Assembly: GCA_035235625.1 (NCBI GenBank)
Contig: CP141142.1
Coordinates: forward strand, 14,600,995 to 14,664,994
Length of the DNA: 64,000 nucleotides
Origin: Saururus chinensis
Lineage: Eukaryota > Streptophyta > Magnoliopsida > Piperales > Saururaceae
Direction of reading: 5' to 3'
Positions 48,840 through 60,150 of this stretch are shown here, in pieces. The notes under the pieces were generated by a model. It had not been told where the DNA came from, ran no database searches, and was given only the letters and a program-made list of their open reading frames with translations. Each line of letters starts with the position of its first letter. Positions within the stretch are counted from its first letter, which is position 1. A program made the translations under genes and the position numbers.

Positions 48840-51145
48840 ATGGCAGCCTTCTCTTCTAACCTGTCCTTCTCACTTGGCCCTTCTTCTCTACAACATGAAC
48901 TTGCAAGTTCAAACAACCGACCACAACAGCATCGCCCACATTATGAACACATGGTAAAATTCTGTTCCCTCGCTCTAACCACTTAAAATATAATTGTCAA
49001 CATCTTCTTACTCATATCTACTGCTGCAGGCTGTGCTACAAGAGCGGCATGTAAATCTTGTCGTTGACGTTAGGAGGTCCATTCTGATGGAAAAGCCATT
49101 AGAATGCATGGTTATGATTGATATGCTTCAGCGGCTAGGCATCGACTACCACTTCCAAGATGAAATTCAATTCGTAGTAGGACAACACTGTCACCATATT
49201 GTTCGTGCTCAAAATGGTGATTTGTTGTCAACTGCTCTTAGCTTTCGGCTAATGCGACAACATGGGCACTACGTTCCTGCTGGTATGTGACATTCTTGCT
49301 TTATTTATAGTTAATTAATATATAATAATAGCACTTAATCACTGAAGTATCCTGTTTAACATCTCTCACATATATTCTAGCAGATATATTTAATCAATTC
49401 ATTGATAAGAAGGGCAGACTACTCGTACGAGGAGTTGACGATATAAGGGTACTGTTGGCCTTGTATGAAGCATCACATCTTGGAATAGAAGGAGAAGACA
49501 TATTGGATGATGTATGTAGCCTTTCAAAGCAAGTACTCCTCCAGACATCAAGTAAGAAAGTTAGGCATGCTTTGCGCTATCCTTTGCACAAAAGCTTGCC
49601 AAGGTTCAATCTCAAGCAGTACTTACAAAGTACCGAAGATCAAGTGCAAGGGACGGCTAAAGTTTTACATGAACTTGCAAAAATAGATTTTAACATGGTC
49701 CAGTCTTTGCACCATCAAGAGCTAACAGAGATCTCTGCGTAAGTCCAAGTCTAAATACTGTATAAATAATACGAATTTAAACACACTTCGTCTAACACAA
49801 ATGTGTACTACAGGTGGTGGAGAGAATTGAACTTAAGCCAGGAACTAGGCTTTGCCAGAGAAAGTCCGGTGGAGTGGTTCATGTGGTCACTGGCTATTCT
49901 GTCAGACCCACTTGTGTCGAAGCGTAGGGTTGCACTTTCCAAAACAATAGCGTTCATCTACATAATCGATGACATATACGATGTATACGGAACTCTTGAC
50001 GAACTTAGTGCATTTACTGAAGCAGTCAATGTGTAAGATAATAAAATAAAGAATTCAAAGGATCAAAATAGACCTTGCAAATTGAAATAATAATTGACTG
50101 GAAGATCTTTTTGCTGAATAATTTTGTACAGGTAGGATGCAAATAAAATGGATGATCTTCCACAGTGCATGAAGATGAGCTTTGTGGCTTTGTCAGGATT
50201 GCTTACTGAAGTCGCTGATATGATCAACGAAGAAAATGGATGGAATCCCATAATTACATTAAGGAAACTGGTATGTTTATATTAAAATTTGCAATCTTAA
50301 TTTATGAACAAAGGGAAATGATATTTCTACTCCATTTTCTTAATACCAAAAGGAAAATGATATTTCAAAAACAAAAACAACGCCCACATTGAGTTTTGAT
50401 TGTGGTTTAGTTGGACTGAATATGTTTCCTTGAGTAGACTTTTAGTATACAGAAAGTAGAAGTAAAATATCAGCTTCCACAAAGAAATATGAGGTAAGTG
50501 TTAAAGTGTTCATGAGGCTTGAAATTTGAGGGCATGCAGTGGGGAGATCTATGTGATGCATTCATGGAAGAGGCTAGATGGTTCAAATCAGGTCATCTAC
50601 CAAAATCAGAGGAGTATCTTAGAAATGGAATAATAAGCTCTGGAGTGCCACTTACACTTGCTCAACTATGTCTAATGTTTGGTGAAGATACGCCGCAGAG
50701 TACCATGGATCTATTACAAGTCAGCCAAGGCCTGTTTTCAAACGCAGCGGCGATCCTTAGCTTGGATACTACAATGGTAGGTTCCGTTCTACGTACATGA
50801 CAATATGATCATCACACCATTTTGATGTCTAAGAAATATTTTCATGCATCTTTGCAGAATAGAAGTCATGAAGGGCATGATGGCTCTTATGTAAACTACT
50901 ACATGAAAGAAGTGGGAGGTGCTTCTCTGCAAAGTGCAGTTGAACATGTCAAGTGCATGATATCAAATCTATGGAAAAATCTAAACAAGGAGTGTCTTTC
51001 AGGCAAATTATCTCGAGATGTGAGGTTAGCCTCATTGAATATGGTTCGAATGGCAGAATGGCTGCACCCCTATGATGACAATGCAAGTCATGGCATCACC
51101 AAGGAGGAACTTAATAGTTTGCTGAATCACACAATACGTTTTTAA
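48840..51145 (+). pseudogene. Terpene synthase copy 2 (TPS-g-like), seven exons, probable pseudogene
   Basis: Class I terpene synthase, which would turn a prenyl diphosphate into a mono- or sesquiterpene. Exons: 48840-48953, 49030-49282, 49384-49738, 49814-50032, 50132-50270, 50540-50776 and 50858-51145. All junctions are GT-AG, and exons 4 and 5 (219 and 139 nt) have the family's usual lengths. The concept is 534 residues, slightly short for the family. RLGIDYHF (exon 2), DFNMVQSLHHQEL (exon 3), [12 protein letters not shown] and DDIYD (residues 293-297, exon 4), and GHDGSYVNYYMKE (exon 7) are typical. There is no RR(x)8W motif after the Ser-rich N-terminus, as in TPS-g linalool/nerolidol synthases. 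Two lesions: the first full codon of exon 5 (50133-50135) is TAG where the family has Trp, and exon 6 ends ILSLDTTM where the family has the second metal site (LWDDLGSAKDE-like), so NSE/DTE is gone. A truncated 314-residue product is expected. Confidence 0.85.
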
Positions 51146-51480
51146 AACTATGTGGTTTATATCTTCAATAAGGGGATGCAAGTGTAAACACGTATCAATC
51201 ACAACATGAATGAGCACATTCATCTCTAGATTTATTTGACATGTCGGACTCCAAACGTAGAATTTTAAGTCACAATTTTTCTTAACCATACTTCAGCATC
51301 AACAAGAAAATCATGCATCCCCTTGATCTTACCATTGCCTACTACGGGTGGCCAACCCTGCACCAACTCTACTTTATATATGGATCGGTAAATATAGGGA
51401 TGAGCCGACGCACATCCCATAATTCCCGGTAATTGAGATGCAACTCTCCCACCAAAGACGTACCACTCAACCAAGTACTG
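51146..51480. other. 3' flank of TPS copy 2
   Basis: Probable 3' untranslated sequence and spacer; no clear poly(A) signal could be singled out. The minus open frames here have no family signature. Confidence 0.45.
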
Positions 51481-51490
51481 AATACTACCT

Positions 51491-51610
51491 CTGTCCCGGA
51501 AGCATTTTTCATGCTCCGCTCTAACAACGAGCCGACAGGAAGAATCTTACGTAAAGAGTTTATTTTTTGGATCGATGGAGGGAGCATGAAAAACGCTTCC
51601 CTCCGTCCCA
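51491..51610. mobile_element. Palindromic MITE
   Basis: Left end CTGTCCCGGAAGCATTTTTC followed by ATGCTCC; right end GGGAGCATGAAAAACGCTTC followed by CCTCCGTCCC. The ends are inverted repeats of ~28 bp around an ~62-bp core. It is related to the units at 38179-38310 and 44536-44600. Confidence 0.7.
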
Positions 51611-51710
51611 CATTAAAAGTGCCATTAATGTTGTGGGACAAAGGGTATCCATTGATTGCTATCCTTCTTCCTTTACATTGCCCATGTGTGCCCAAAGCGA
51701 TTACCTCATA

Positions 51711-51812
51711 CTCCCTCAGTCTTCCATTAATAGTTCTATTTATTTTTTAAAAATAAACTAATTTTAGGTCATTTTAAAAAATAGATATAGGTATAAATTT
51801 AGGCCGAGGGAG
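51711..51812. mobile_element. Stowaway-like MITE, about 100 bp
   Basis: Flanked by TA (51709-51710 and 51813-51814). Starts CTCCCTCAGTCTTCCATTAA and ends AAATTTAGGCCGAGGGAG. Confidence 0.75.
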
Positions 51813-51929
51813 TATAAAGAAGTTTAAGAATGTATGGCTGCTATAAGAGCTATGAATTGAAGGCTTTACTCAAACATGATACTTCTCGCTCATCCCACCA
51901 CTCGTAAATAGTATTATATACGTCGATAA

Positions 51930-53130
51930 TAGTTATTAACCACTCATATAAAGCGTTACTAAATGCGTCGATAAAACTACCGTCACTACTGCATATTAGC
52001 GACGCTTACTTAAAGCATCACTTACTTAAAGTGTCGCTAAAAGTAAACTTTAGCGACATACATTTATAAGTCGCTAATGAATTTTTTTTTGGACATATAA
52101 TTAAGCGTCACTAATATTAACTTATTAATGACGCATAGCAACACATAATAATGCATCGCTAATAATTTCATTATATATAAATTTTTTTAAAAAAAGCTTA
52201 TTAATGACACATAATTATAAGCCTCACTAATAATAATTTTTTTATGCATCAGTAATGATCAAGAATATATTTAAAATAAATTAAAAAAATTATTAGTGAT
52301 GCATAACTATATGCGCCACTAATAAATAGTCAATAACAATTTTTAAAAAAATATATAAAAAAATTATTAGTGATGCATAACTATATACATCGCTAATGAA
52401 TAATTATTGGTGATGCATAGTATGCATCTCTACTAGAGAAATATTTTAAAAAATATATTATTGGAGACGCATGATATATGTGCATCACTAAAAACCCAAA
52501 AAAAATTAAAAAAAAACCTGTCGTGGCAGGCTAGGTGGGGAAGAAAGAGGTTGTCGGATTCCTGCGGGGTGCCAGAATCTGTCCACACCCCCCACACCTC
52601 CCTCCCCATCTCTGTTACAGAGAGGGAGGGGGGTGGCCACTGGGAGGGGTGGGTGGCCACATGGGGGTGGCATAGAGAGACCAGGGGAGGGGGTGGTCGA
52701 GGGGGTCGGAGAGGGAAACCGGCGAGGGGGGAGAGAGAGGAGGACCAGGTGAATGGGGGGGGAGAGGGGGCGGCAGCAACGGGGGGTAGGAGAGGGTGAT
52801 CGGCGGAGTGGGGCGGCAGTGGCTGCAAGGGATGGATGTGGGAGACCTGGACAGCAGATGGCGGCGGGTGGCAAGCGGTTGCTGGTAGTGGAGCCGGAGA
52901 ATAGAGGGGCAGGGGAGGGGGGTTTATATAACGAACCATGTGGGTGATTTTCGTTGGCATGATAAAAATTTTGTACCCCCGCAAGTTAAAAACATAAAAG
53001 TATTAGCGACGCATAATCTATGATTCACTAATACACTAGCTATTAGCGAGGTATATCATATGTGTTACTAATACTTAGACTTATTAGCGACACATACGTA
53101 TATGCGTCGCTAATACTATTTTTTAAAACA
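51930..53130. mobile_element. CACTA-like subterminal repeat region, left block
   Basis: Many inverted and direct copies of 'ttagcgacgcata' and 'tgcgtcgctaata' with variants occur at 51990-52500 and 52995-53110, a pattern known from En/Spm (CACTA) subterminal regions. 52500-52950 between them is a GC-rich, G-strand-biased island (ggggaggg-type words); open frames there (for example 52433-52984 minus) are composition artefacts. No transposase was found. The outer CACTA end is not certain. Confidence 0.6.
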
Positions 53131-53137
53131 AATAAAA

Positions 53138-53860
53138 ATAATCTCCCCTCCCTCCCTCTCCTCCCTCTCTCTCCTCTCTCACCCCTCTCTCTCCTCCCTC
53201 TCCTCTCTCTTCCCTCTCCCCTCTTTCTCCTCTCACCCCTCTCCCTCCTCTCTCTCTCTCCTCTTTCTCTTCCCTCTCCTCTCTCTTCCCTCCCCCTCCT
53301 CTCTCTCTCTCTCTCTCTCTACCCTCCCTCTCCTCTCTCTCTTCCCTCTCTCTCCTCTATCTCTTCCCTCTCCTCTCTCCTCTATCTCTTCCCTCTCCTC
53401 TCTCTCCTCTATCTCTTCCTCTTCCCTCTCCTCTCTCTCCTCTCTCTCTTCCCTCTTCCCTCTCCTCTCTCTCCTCTATCTCTTCCCTCTTCCCTCTCCT
53501 CTCTCTCCTCTATCTCTTCCTCTTCCCTCTCCTCTCTCTCCTCTCTCCCCTCTTCCCTCTCCTCTCTCTCCTCTCTCCCCTCTTCCCTCTCCTCTCTCTC
53601 TTCCCTCTTCCATCTCCTCTCTCTCAGATCTCTCTTCCCTCTCCTCTCTTTCTTTGGTCCCCTCTCTCTTCCCTCTCCTCTCCCTCTCTTTCCTCTCTCT
53701 TCCTTCTCCTCTCTCTTCCCTCTCCTCTCTCTCTACGCCCTCTTTCCTCTCATGTCTCTCCCCTCTCACTCTTCCCTCACCTCTATCTTTTCTCTCTCTC
53801 CTCTCTCTCCCCACTCTCTCCCCTCTCTCTCCTCATTCTCTCCCAACTCTTTCTCTATCT
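53138..53860 (+). repeat. Long polypyrimidine (CT) tract, about 720 bp
   Basis: Almost uninterrupted C/T on the + strand (ctctctccctcttccctctcc-type words of 15-30 bp). The 279-residue Leu/Ser/Pro frame at 53062-53901 and the minus Arg/Glu frame are products of this tract, not genes. Confidence 0.95.
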
Positions 53861-53879
53861 ATTTTAATTTTAATTTTTT

Positions 53880-54220
53880 AAGAATAAAAAAATACTATTA
53901 GCAGCACATACATGTATGTGTCGCTAATACTATAGTGTAGTAGCGACGCATAGAGCTATACATCGCTATGCACTATAGTATTAGCGATGTATACATGTAT
54001 GCATTGTTAATACTTATAGTTATTAGTGATGAATATATATATATATGTGTCACTAATACTTATAGTTATTAGTGACGCATATGCATATGTGTCATTAATA
54101 CTCTCTTTTTAAAAAAATTAAAAATAATCACCCTTCTCTATCCCTCTCTCTCTCTCTACCCTCCATTTCTCTCTTCTCTCTCTCTTCCCTCACCTCTCTC
54201 TCCCCTCTCAGTCCTCTCTC
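53880..54220. repeat. CACTA-like subterminal repeats with a long palindrome
   Basis: More 'attagcgatg' / 'gtcgctaatac' repeats. 53927-53989 is an imperfect palindrome whose arms contain 'taatactatagtg' and 'cactatagtatta'. Another CT tract follows at 54125-54230. Confidence 0.7.
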
Positions 54221-57200
54221 TCAATGTCTTTCCCACAACATATCATGACATTCCTTAAGGAGAACCTTCTTTAGGTTGTCAACCTTTGGCACATATAAGA
54301 GCTCCCCTTTTGTAACAAGTAGTTCATATTCCACCCAAAACTTGTGAGTTTTACCTTCAATTGATTGTTGGAGAAGGGAGGGGGCCAGGTTATCCTTATC
54401 CAGTGCAGCATGAATTCGAGCATGTAAATTGTGTTTACAGCGGCTAACACTGGCCAACATGTTTAACTAAATGCGACAAGGTTATAAATTTAGACTTTCA
54501 GCTAAGAGCATCGACAACAATGTTGTACTCCAAGGTGAAGTCAAATTTAGGAAGGAAATCCTGCCATGAGGTTGCTTTAGGGAGAACTTCTTCTAGCTAG
54601 TAGCAATATTGTTGGTCTTAACTACAAACGAAAAACCCAACAAATAATGTCACCAAGTGTGAAGACAATGAATTATAGTCATCTCTTTCTCTTGCATTGT
54701 ATACCTTTGCTCTGTCTCATTGAGTTTACGACTTTCAATAGCTATCAGGTGCCTATTCTAAGTCAAAATACATCCGATGGCATAATCTGAGGTATCTGTT
54801 TGCAATTCAAAGGGTTGGGTGTAATCAGGGTGGCAGAGTGCATTGTCTTCGGTTAGAGCCTTCTTTATCTCAATGAAGGCCATTTGACATTTCTCCGACA
54901 AACACTAAGGTCATTTCTTTTTTTACTATGTCGGTCAAAGGGGTTGCTTTTTGTGAGTGCCCCTGAATGAACTGACTATAGTAATTAGTGAGGCCTAAGA
55001 AAGCCCACAACTCTCTCACCTTAGTCGGGGTTGGCTACTCATCAATTGCTCGGACTTTAGAGGTATCCCTGTGGACTCATCCGCCTCAAATGATGTGTCC
55101 CGAGAATAAGATCTCCTTGTTGGCGAAGGAATATTTCTCTAACGTGACATACAACTGGTTGTGTCATAGGTCTTCAAAAATGGCCTTAAGGTGATCGACA
55201 TGTTCCTTTAGAGTCTTGTTGTATATGACTACATCATCTAGGTAGAAAACCACAAACTATCGAGGAATTCGCAGAAAATAAAATTCAACAGGGTGCAAAA
55301 TGAAGCTGAGGCATTAGTTAGTCTGAAGGGCATGACAATCAACTCAAAGGCTCCATAGCGGGTAACATAAGTAGTCTTCACTTCATTCCCCTTAACTTGG
55401 TAGTACCCGGATCTCAGATCCAACTTTGAGAAGTATCAAACATCCCCTAGTGGATGAAAGAGGTTCGCAATGAGTAGAAGGCGATATCGATTCTTAGCAG
55501 TCAACTTGTTGAGGCCCTAGTAGTCAATAGATAAATGTAAGCTTCCATCATGCTTTCTTATGGAGGAAGACTGAGGATTTGAAGGATGCCTTAGTAGAAT
55601 AGATGAAACCTACCTCAAGGAGTTCGTCGAGCTGGCTTTGTAATTCTATAAGCTTAGGGGGCTCCATTCAATACAGGGCACGAGCTAGAGGCTTAGCACC
55701 CGGTTCCAACTCGATTTGATGAACAATCACTCTCCTCGATGGGGGGTGTTTGGGTAAGGAATTTAGCATCACATTAGCATATTTGGCAAAGGGCTTCCTT
55801 AACTTATGGGGCAGTAGGTGCTTCATCTGATGATTGATCTTCCATTTGAGGGGCTACAAAGTAAGTGGACTCAACCTTATTCAAGCCTTTGTCTAGTTGT
55901 ATGGACAATAAGTATTCAGTCTTTGGCTTGTCCTTCTAAACTGTGGGTACCATGCATGGACTGGACATGTTGAACATGCATGCCGACCCCAAGTGGGGCA
56001 ACGGGATAACACTCGCACCTTGTAATAAGTCTATGCCAAGTATAACCTAAAAATCATCCAAGCAAACAACCATTAGATTAATTGTTCCAGACCAACTTCC
56101 AACTGTAATGAGGACATCCTTGGTGACCTAAGTAATGGGGTGACCTTTGGAGTTCACGGCTTGAGTTGGGACTCCATTTAAACGAATCCCAATGCACACC
56201 AAACCCTTAGCCTGAGAGGGTTTTGTTACATTTTGTCCCTTAAGTGTGTTGAACAATCATAATGCCCCCATTATTGGTTCTACATCTTTGTCGTTGGATG
56301 CACCATCATTGGCAGTTTCAGAAGGCAATAGCCGAGCATATAAGTTATTAAGCTCCATTTTTTGTGGGCAATCTCGAATAGGAAAGTATCGAACTTATGA
56401 GGTGGAAATGTTGAACTGCATGTCTTAGTCCATAACTCTTATAAAAGTTTTTCTCTCCCCCATCTTTCCCTTGCCTTTGTCTTGGCTCCTAGTGAATGAC
56501 TCTTGGTCTCTCTAGCCATATCTTTAATCCCTATAGTTGGTGGTGTTCTTCTTTGAGCCACCTTCACTATTATAGTAAGTAGTTCTACTTCTGTGATGGC
56601 AGTGGACAAATCTCTTCCATCATGCCTGTTTAGTTCTGTTTGGACCCACGGCTTGAGTCCTTCCAAAAAGAAGAACAACTTGTCCTTCTCGGACAAGTCG
56701 CAAATATCCAACATGAGAGCGGAAAATTCCTTAACATATTCCTAGATTGTCCCATTATGTTGGAGACGTCTAAGGTTCCTTCAAACAATAAACTCAACAT
56801 TTTCGGGAAGGAATTTAATCTTGAGTTGACTCTTCAACTCCTTCCATGTGTCTATCCGGACTAGGCCTCTTGTTATCTCATCATACTTCGTCCTCCACCA
56901 CTGCTTGGCATCATTGAACAAATACATTGTGGCCATAGCAACTTTTACCTCTTCATTTTCTGGGTTGATAATCCGAAGGTACTATTCCATATCGAACAAA
57001 TAATTATCAAGTTTCTTAGCATCTCTTGCACTGTTGTAGGGAGTGGGTTCTGGCACTTTAGGGCATCTTGGTCTGCCCATAGCGGAAATCAGTTCTTGGT
57101 GAGCATCAATATGCATGAGAAGCGACACTTCGGCTATCAAGCCACAAATCTCTTCTTGTAAGGAAGTTACAGACACTTGCATATCATCATGAAGGTAAGA

Positions 57201-57348
57201 TCAGCTACTGATACTCCATGCTCAAATCATGGGTCCCTTTCTCCCATGCTTCAAGGGAGCAGTCCTTCTCATCCAGCTTTTCAAAGCTAGTAGCAAGGGA
57301 TGCAAGATGCTCCTCGACAGCATCAATGCGCAACAATATTTCCAATGT
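54221..57348 (-). pseudogene. Ty3/Gypsy gag-pol remnant
   Basis: Minus-strand blocks in order: gag start, 57340-56982 (EEHLASLATSFEKLD; VPEPTPYNSARDAKKLDNYL); gag middle, 56714-56439 (DLSEKDKLFFFLEGLKPWVQ); protease part, about 56210-55950 (VCIGIRLNGVPTQAVNSKG, then TVGSWSGTINLMVV), lacking the DTG active-site segment; reverse transcriptase, 55423-55238 ([37 protein letters not shown]); and integrase zinc-binding start, 54460-54221 (ELLYVPKVDNLKKVLLKECH). Frameshifts and stops separate the blocks. It ends abruptly at a CACTA terminus on the right (57349) and in the CT tract on the left, and no LTR is attached at either side. Confidence 0.85.
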
Positions 57349-57960
57349 CACTATATCAAAAAGCATTATAAGCGACACTTTTAAGCATCACTAATAGTCA
57401 CAAAAGTGTCACTAAATACATCAATAAAAATCCAGTCGCTCAAGCAAATTAGCAACACATATCAACAAGCATAGCTAATAGTTTAGTATGAGTGACGCTT
57501 ATATTTTCGTTGCTAATATCAATTTTGTTTTGACGCTTTATCTTACATCGTATATAGTACCTTATTAGCAATGTTTATTTTTTTCGCTAATATCAAGTTT
57601 TTGCGATGCCCTATTATATGACACAAATAGTACATTAATAGTGATGCTTATTGACATGCATCGCTAATAATTGGTTATTTGCAACATTTCACAAAGCGTC
57701 ACCAATATTAAAAAAATATTGATAATTATTTTTTAAAATATTAGCGATGCTTATGTTTGTGTGACTAAAAAAAATTTAATAGTCGCTTTTAAAACATCGC
57801 TAATAACAAAAAAAATGCAAAAAAAGTTATTACCGATGCTTTTAAAAGAGTTACTAAAAAGTAATAAATATGAAAATTTTATTAGCGACACTAACAAAAG
57901 CATCGCTAATAAAAAATAAAAACATTAGTGACGGTTTTAAAAATGTCACTAATAGGATCC
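57349..57960. mobile_element. CACTA-like terminus and subterminal repeats, middle block
   Basis: Starts CACTATATCAAAAAGCATTA directly after the gag remnant, followed by dense 'agcgacactt', 'catcgctaata' and 'gtcactaata' repeats. This agrees with an En/Spm-type end. No transposase was seen. Confidence 0.65.
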
Positions 57961-58420
57961 CACCTCCTATTGGATTTCTAGGAGGGGGTGGGCAAAGGCC
58001 TAAGACAGGTGGCAGCTGGGGGGCTCTGGGCAGAGCAGAGTAGAAGGGGGCTGGCAGCGCCAAAACGAGGAAGCAATGGAGGCAAGAGACATGCTCTTGT
58101 GGCACGAGGGGGTGGTGGCCGGAGGGGAGAGGAGTGGGCAGTAGGAAAGAAGAAGATGGGGGAGGGGATCCAACCAGAGGCTAGGGGAGCCGGTGGTGGC
58201 GCCGGAACGAGGAGGCAGCTGAGGCAAGAGATGGGTGGCAGAGGCACGTGGGGGTGGTAGTGGCCAGAGGGGAGAGGGGCGGGTGGCGGGGGTAGAAGAA
58301 GATGGGGGGAGGGGATCTGGCTAGAGGCAGAGGAGCTGTTGGTGGCGCCGTAATGTGGTGGCGGCGGAGGCAAGAGACGGGCAGCGGTGGTAGGGAGAGG
58401 GGTGGGGGTATATATAACGA
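57961..58420. other. GC-rich, G-biased island in the CACTA-like region
   Basis: About 450 bp of ggtggtggcgcc- and agaagatggggg-type sequence with an internal duplication (about 58150-58215 against about 58300-58370). It parallels the island at 52500-52950. Open frames on both strands (57978-58577 minus, 57988-58260 plus) are low-complexity and unassigned. Confidence 0.6.
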
Positions 58421-58649
58421 GCAGGCAAAAATTTTGTGCACGTGTTAGAAATTTTACCAGCGTGGGCAAAATTTTCACCTGTGTAGGGCGAAAAATCATT
58501 GTGATGAAGCATCGCAAATGGTAGAAAGATTTGTGATGCTTCTGACAAAGCACCAATAATAATAATGTTATTTGCAATGCTTATTTGCAAGTGTAATATT
58601 TGCAATGCTTACATATAAGAGTGGCAAAGAAGACAAAATAAATAAAAAA

Positions 58650-59180
58650 TAGAAAATCCTCTCTCTCTCCCCTCTCACTCTCTCCCTCTTCACTCTCCTC
58701 TCTCTCACTCTCTCCCCTCTCTCACTTTCTCTCTCCTATCTCTCACTCCCTCTCCCCCCTCTCAATACTATATATCTCTCCTATCTCTCACTCTCTTTCT
58801 CTCTCCTCTCTCCTCTCTCTCACTCTCCTCTCTTGCTGTCTTTCCCCTCTCACTCGCTCTCCTTTCTCTCCGTTCTCCGTCACTGAATATTTTATTTTGT
58901 TTATTTTAATTTATTTATTGAATTTGAATTGTAATATATAAGAAAAAAGAGAGAAAGAGAGAGAAAGAGCGAGAAGGGGAAGAGAGAGGGAGAGATAAAG
59001 AGAGGAGAGAGAAGGAGAGAAAGTGGAGAGAGAGAAAAGGAAGAGAGAGAGAGAGGAAGATGGAAAAGGGGAAGAGAGAAGAGAGAGGAGAGAAAGTGGA
59101 GAGAGATATAGGGAAGAGAGAGAGAGGAAAGAGGAGACATAGAAAAGAGGGAGAGATAGTGGCCATAAGGAGGAGAGATA
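58650..59180. repeat. CT tract followed by GA tract (strand switch)
   Basis: 58655-58890 is C/T-rich on +; 58945-59180 is G/A-rich on +, with ~50 bp of AT between. Together they form a long imperfect inverted repeat of simple sequence. The minus frames at 58901-59166 are artefacts of it. Confidence 0.85.
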
Positions 59181-59224
59181 GAGAATTTAATTTAGATTTT
59201 TTATTATATCTTGAATTTTATAAT

Positions 59225-59465
59225 AAATAAAATAAATTAAAATTATAGGTACCAGCGAATCATATATATATATATATATATATACATTGCTACTAACCTA
59301 AGTAGTAGTGATGCCTACTATTATGCATCGCTACTAGCATAGTTTATTAGCGACGCATATATGTAAGCATCACTACTAACTAGGTTAGTAGTGACGCATA
59401 TATCTAAGCATCGCGACTAACTAGGTTAGTAGTGACACATATTATGACGCGTTGCAATTACTTAT
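59225..59465. repeat. (AT)n microsatellite and CACTA-like repeats
   Basis: (AT)n at about 59261-59284, then 'gcgacgcatatat' / 'gcatc(g/a)ctactaac' units with a period of about 56 bp (about 59345-59455). Confidence 0.7.
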
Positions 59466-59568
59466 AAAAGCGAGAGGGAGGAGAGGGGGAGAGAAAAAGT
59501 GAGAAGGGGAAAAGAGAGGTGGAGAGGGAGAGAGAAGAGAGATGGAGGAGAGCGAGAGAAGAGAGTGA
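59465..59568 (+). repeat. GA tract
   Basis: Purine-rich simple sequence (gagaggggagaga words), interrupted at 59569 by a second CACTA terminus. Confidence 0.8.
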
Positions 59569-60150
59569 CACTACAACAAAATGTATCATTAGTGACACTT
59601 TGATTAGCGACGGAAATAAAAGCGTCTCTAAAAACTACTAAATGCAATGCATAAATAAGCGTAGCAAAAAAACCTACATATTAGTGTCGCTAATACTAGA
59701 ATTATTAGCGATGCTTTGTAATAAGAGTCGCTAATATATGACTTTTAGCGATGCTCATTCTGAAGCGTTGCTAATAGTTTTAACCATAGCGAAGATTGTT
59801 AAATATCATCACTAATAGTTAATTTTTTTTATTTTTTTAAAATTCAAGATTGTGAATTATTAACTACTTTTTTAAACAAGTGTTGCAAATAGAATTGATA
59901 ATAGCGACACTTGTTTGTTAATTAATTTTATTTATTAAATAATTATATAATAAATAAATATTAAAAAATTTGAAATAAACTTCTTAAATATAATATATTT
60001 TATTCAATATTTACTATTTGTATATATAATAAGTAAATATTAAATTTTCAATAGAAGGCAGTATCAATAATAAATTAAACTTTCACGATTTATAGAGAAT
60101 ATATTTTATTTCTTAAAATTTCTTAATAATTTTAAAATATAATTGATAAT
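59569..60150. mobile_element. Second CACTA-like terminus
   Basis: CACTACAACAAAATGTATCA begins at 59569, a canonical En/Spm-type end, followed by 'ttagcgacgg', 'cgtctctaaaa' and 'gtcgctaata' subterminal repeats and then an AT-rich stretch. It lies in the GA tract, so it is probably nested in the previous element. Its other end was not found before the LTR at 60533. Confidence 0.7.

Noticed and set aside
52433..52984. 183-residue Pro-rich minus frame
   Set aside because: Composition follows a GC-rich low-complexity island in a CACTA-like region; no domain or motif.
53062..53901. 279-residue open frame, longest in the window
   Set aside because: It is the translation of a CT simple repeat (Leu/Ser/Pro only); the complementary Arg/Glu frame is the same artefact.
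57978..58577. 199-residue Pro-rich minus frame
   Set aside because: Same reason as the other GC-rich island; overlapping frames are open on both strands.
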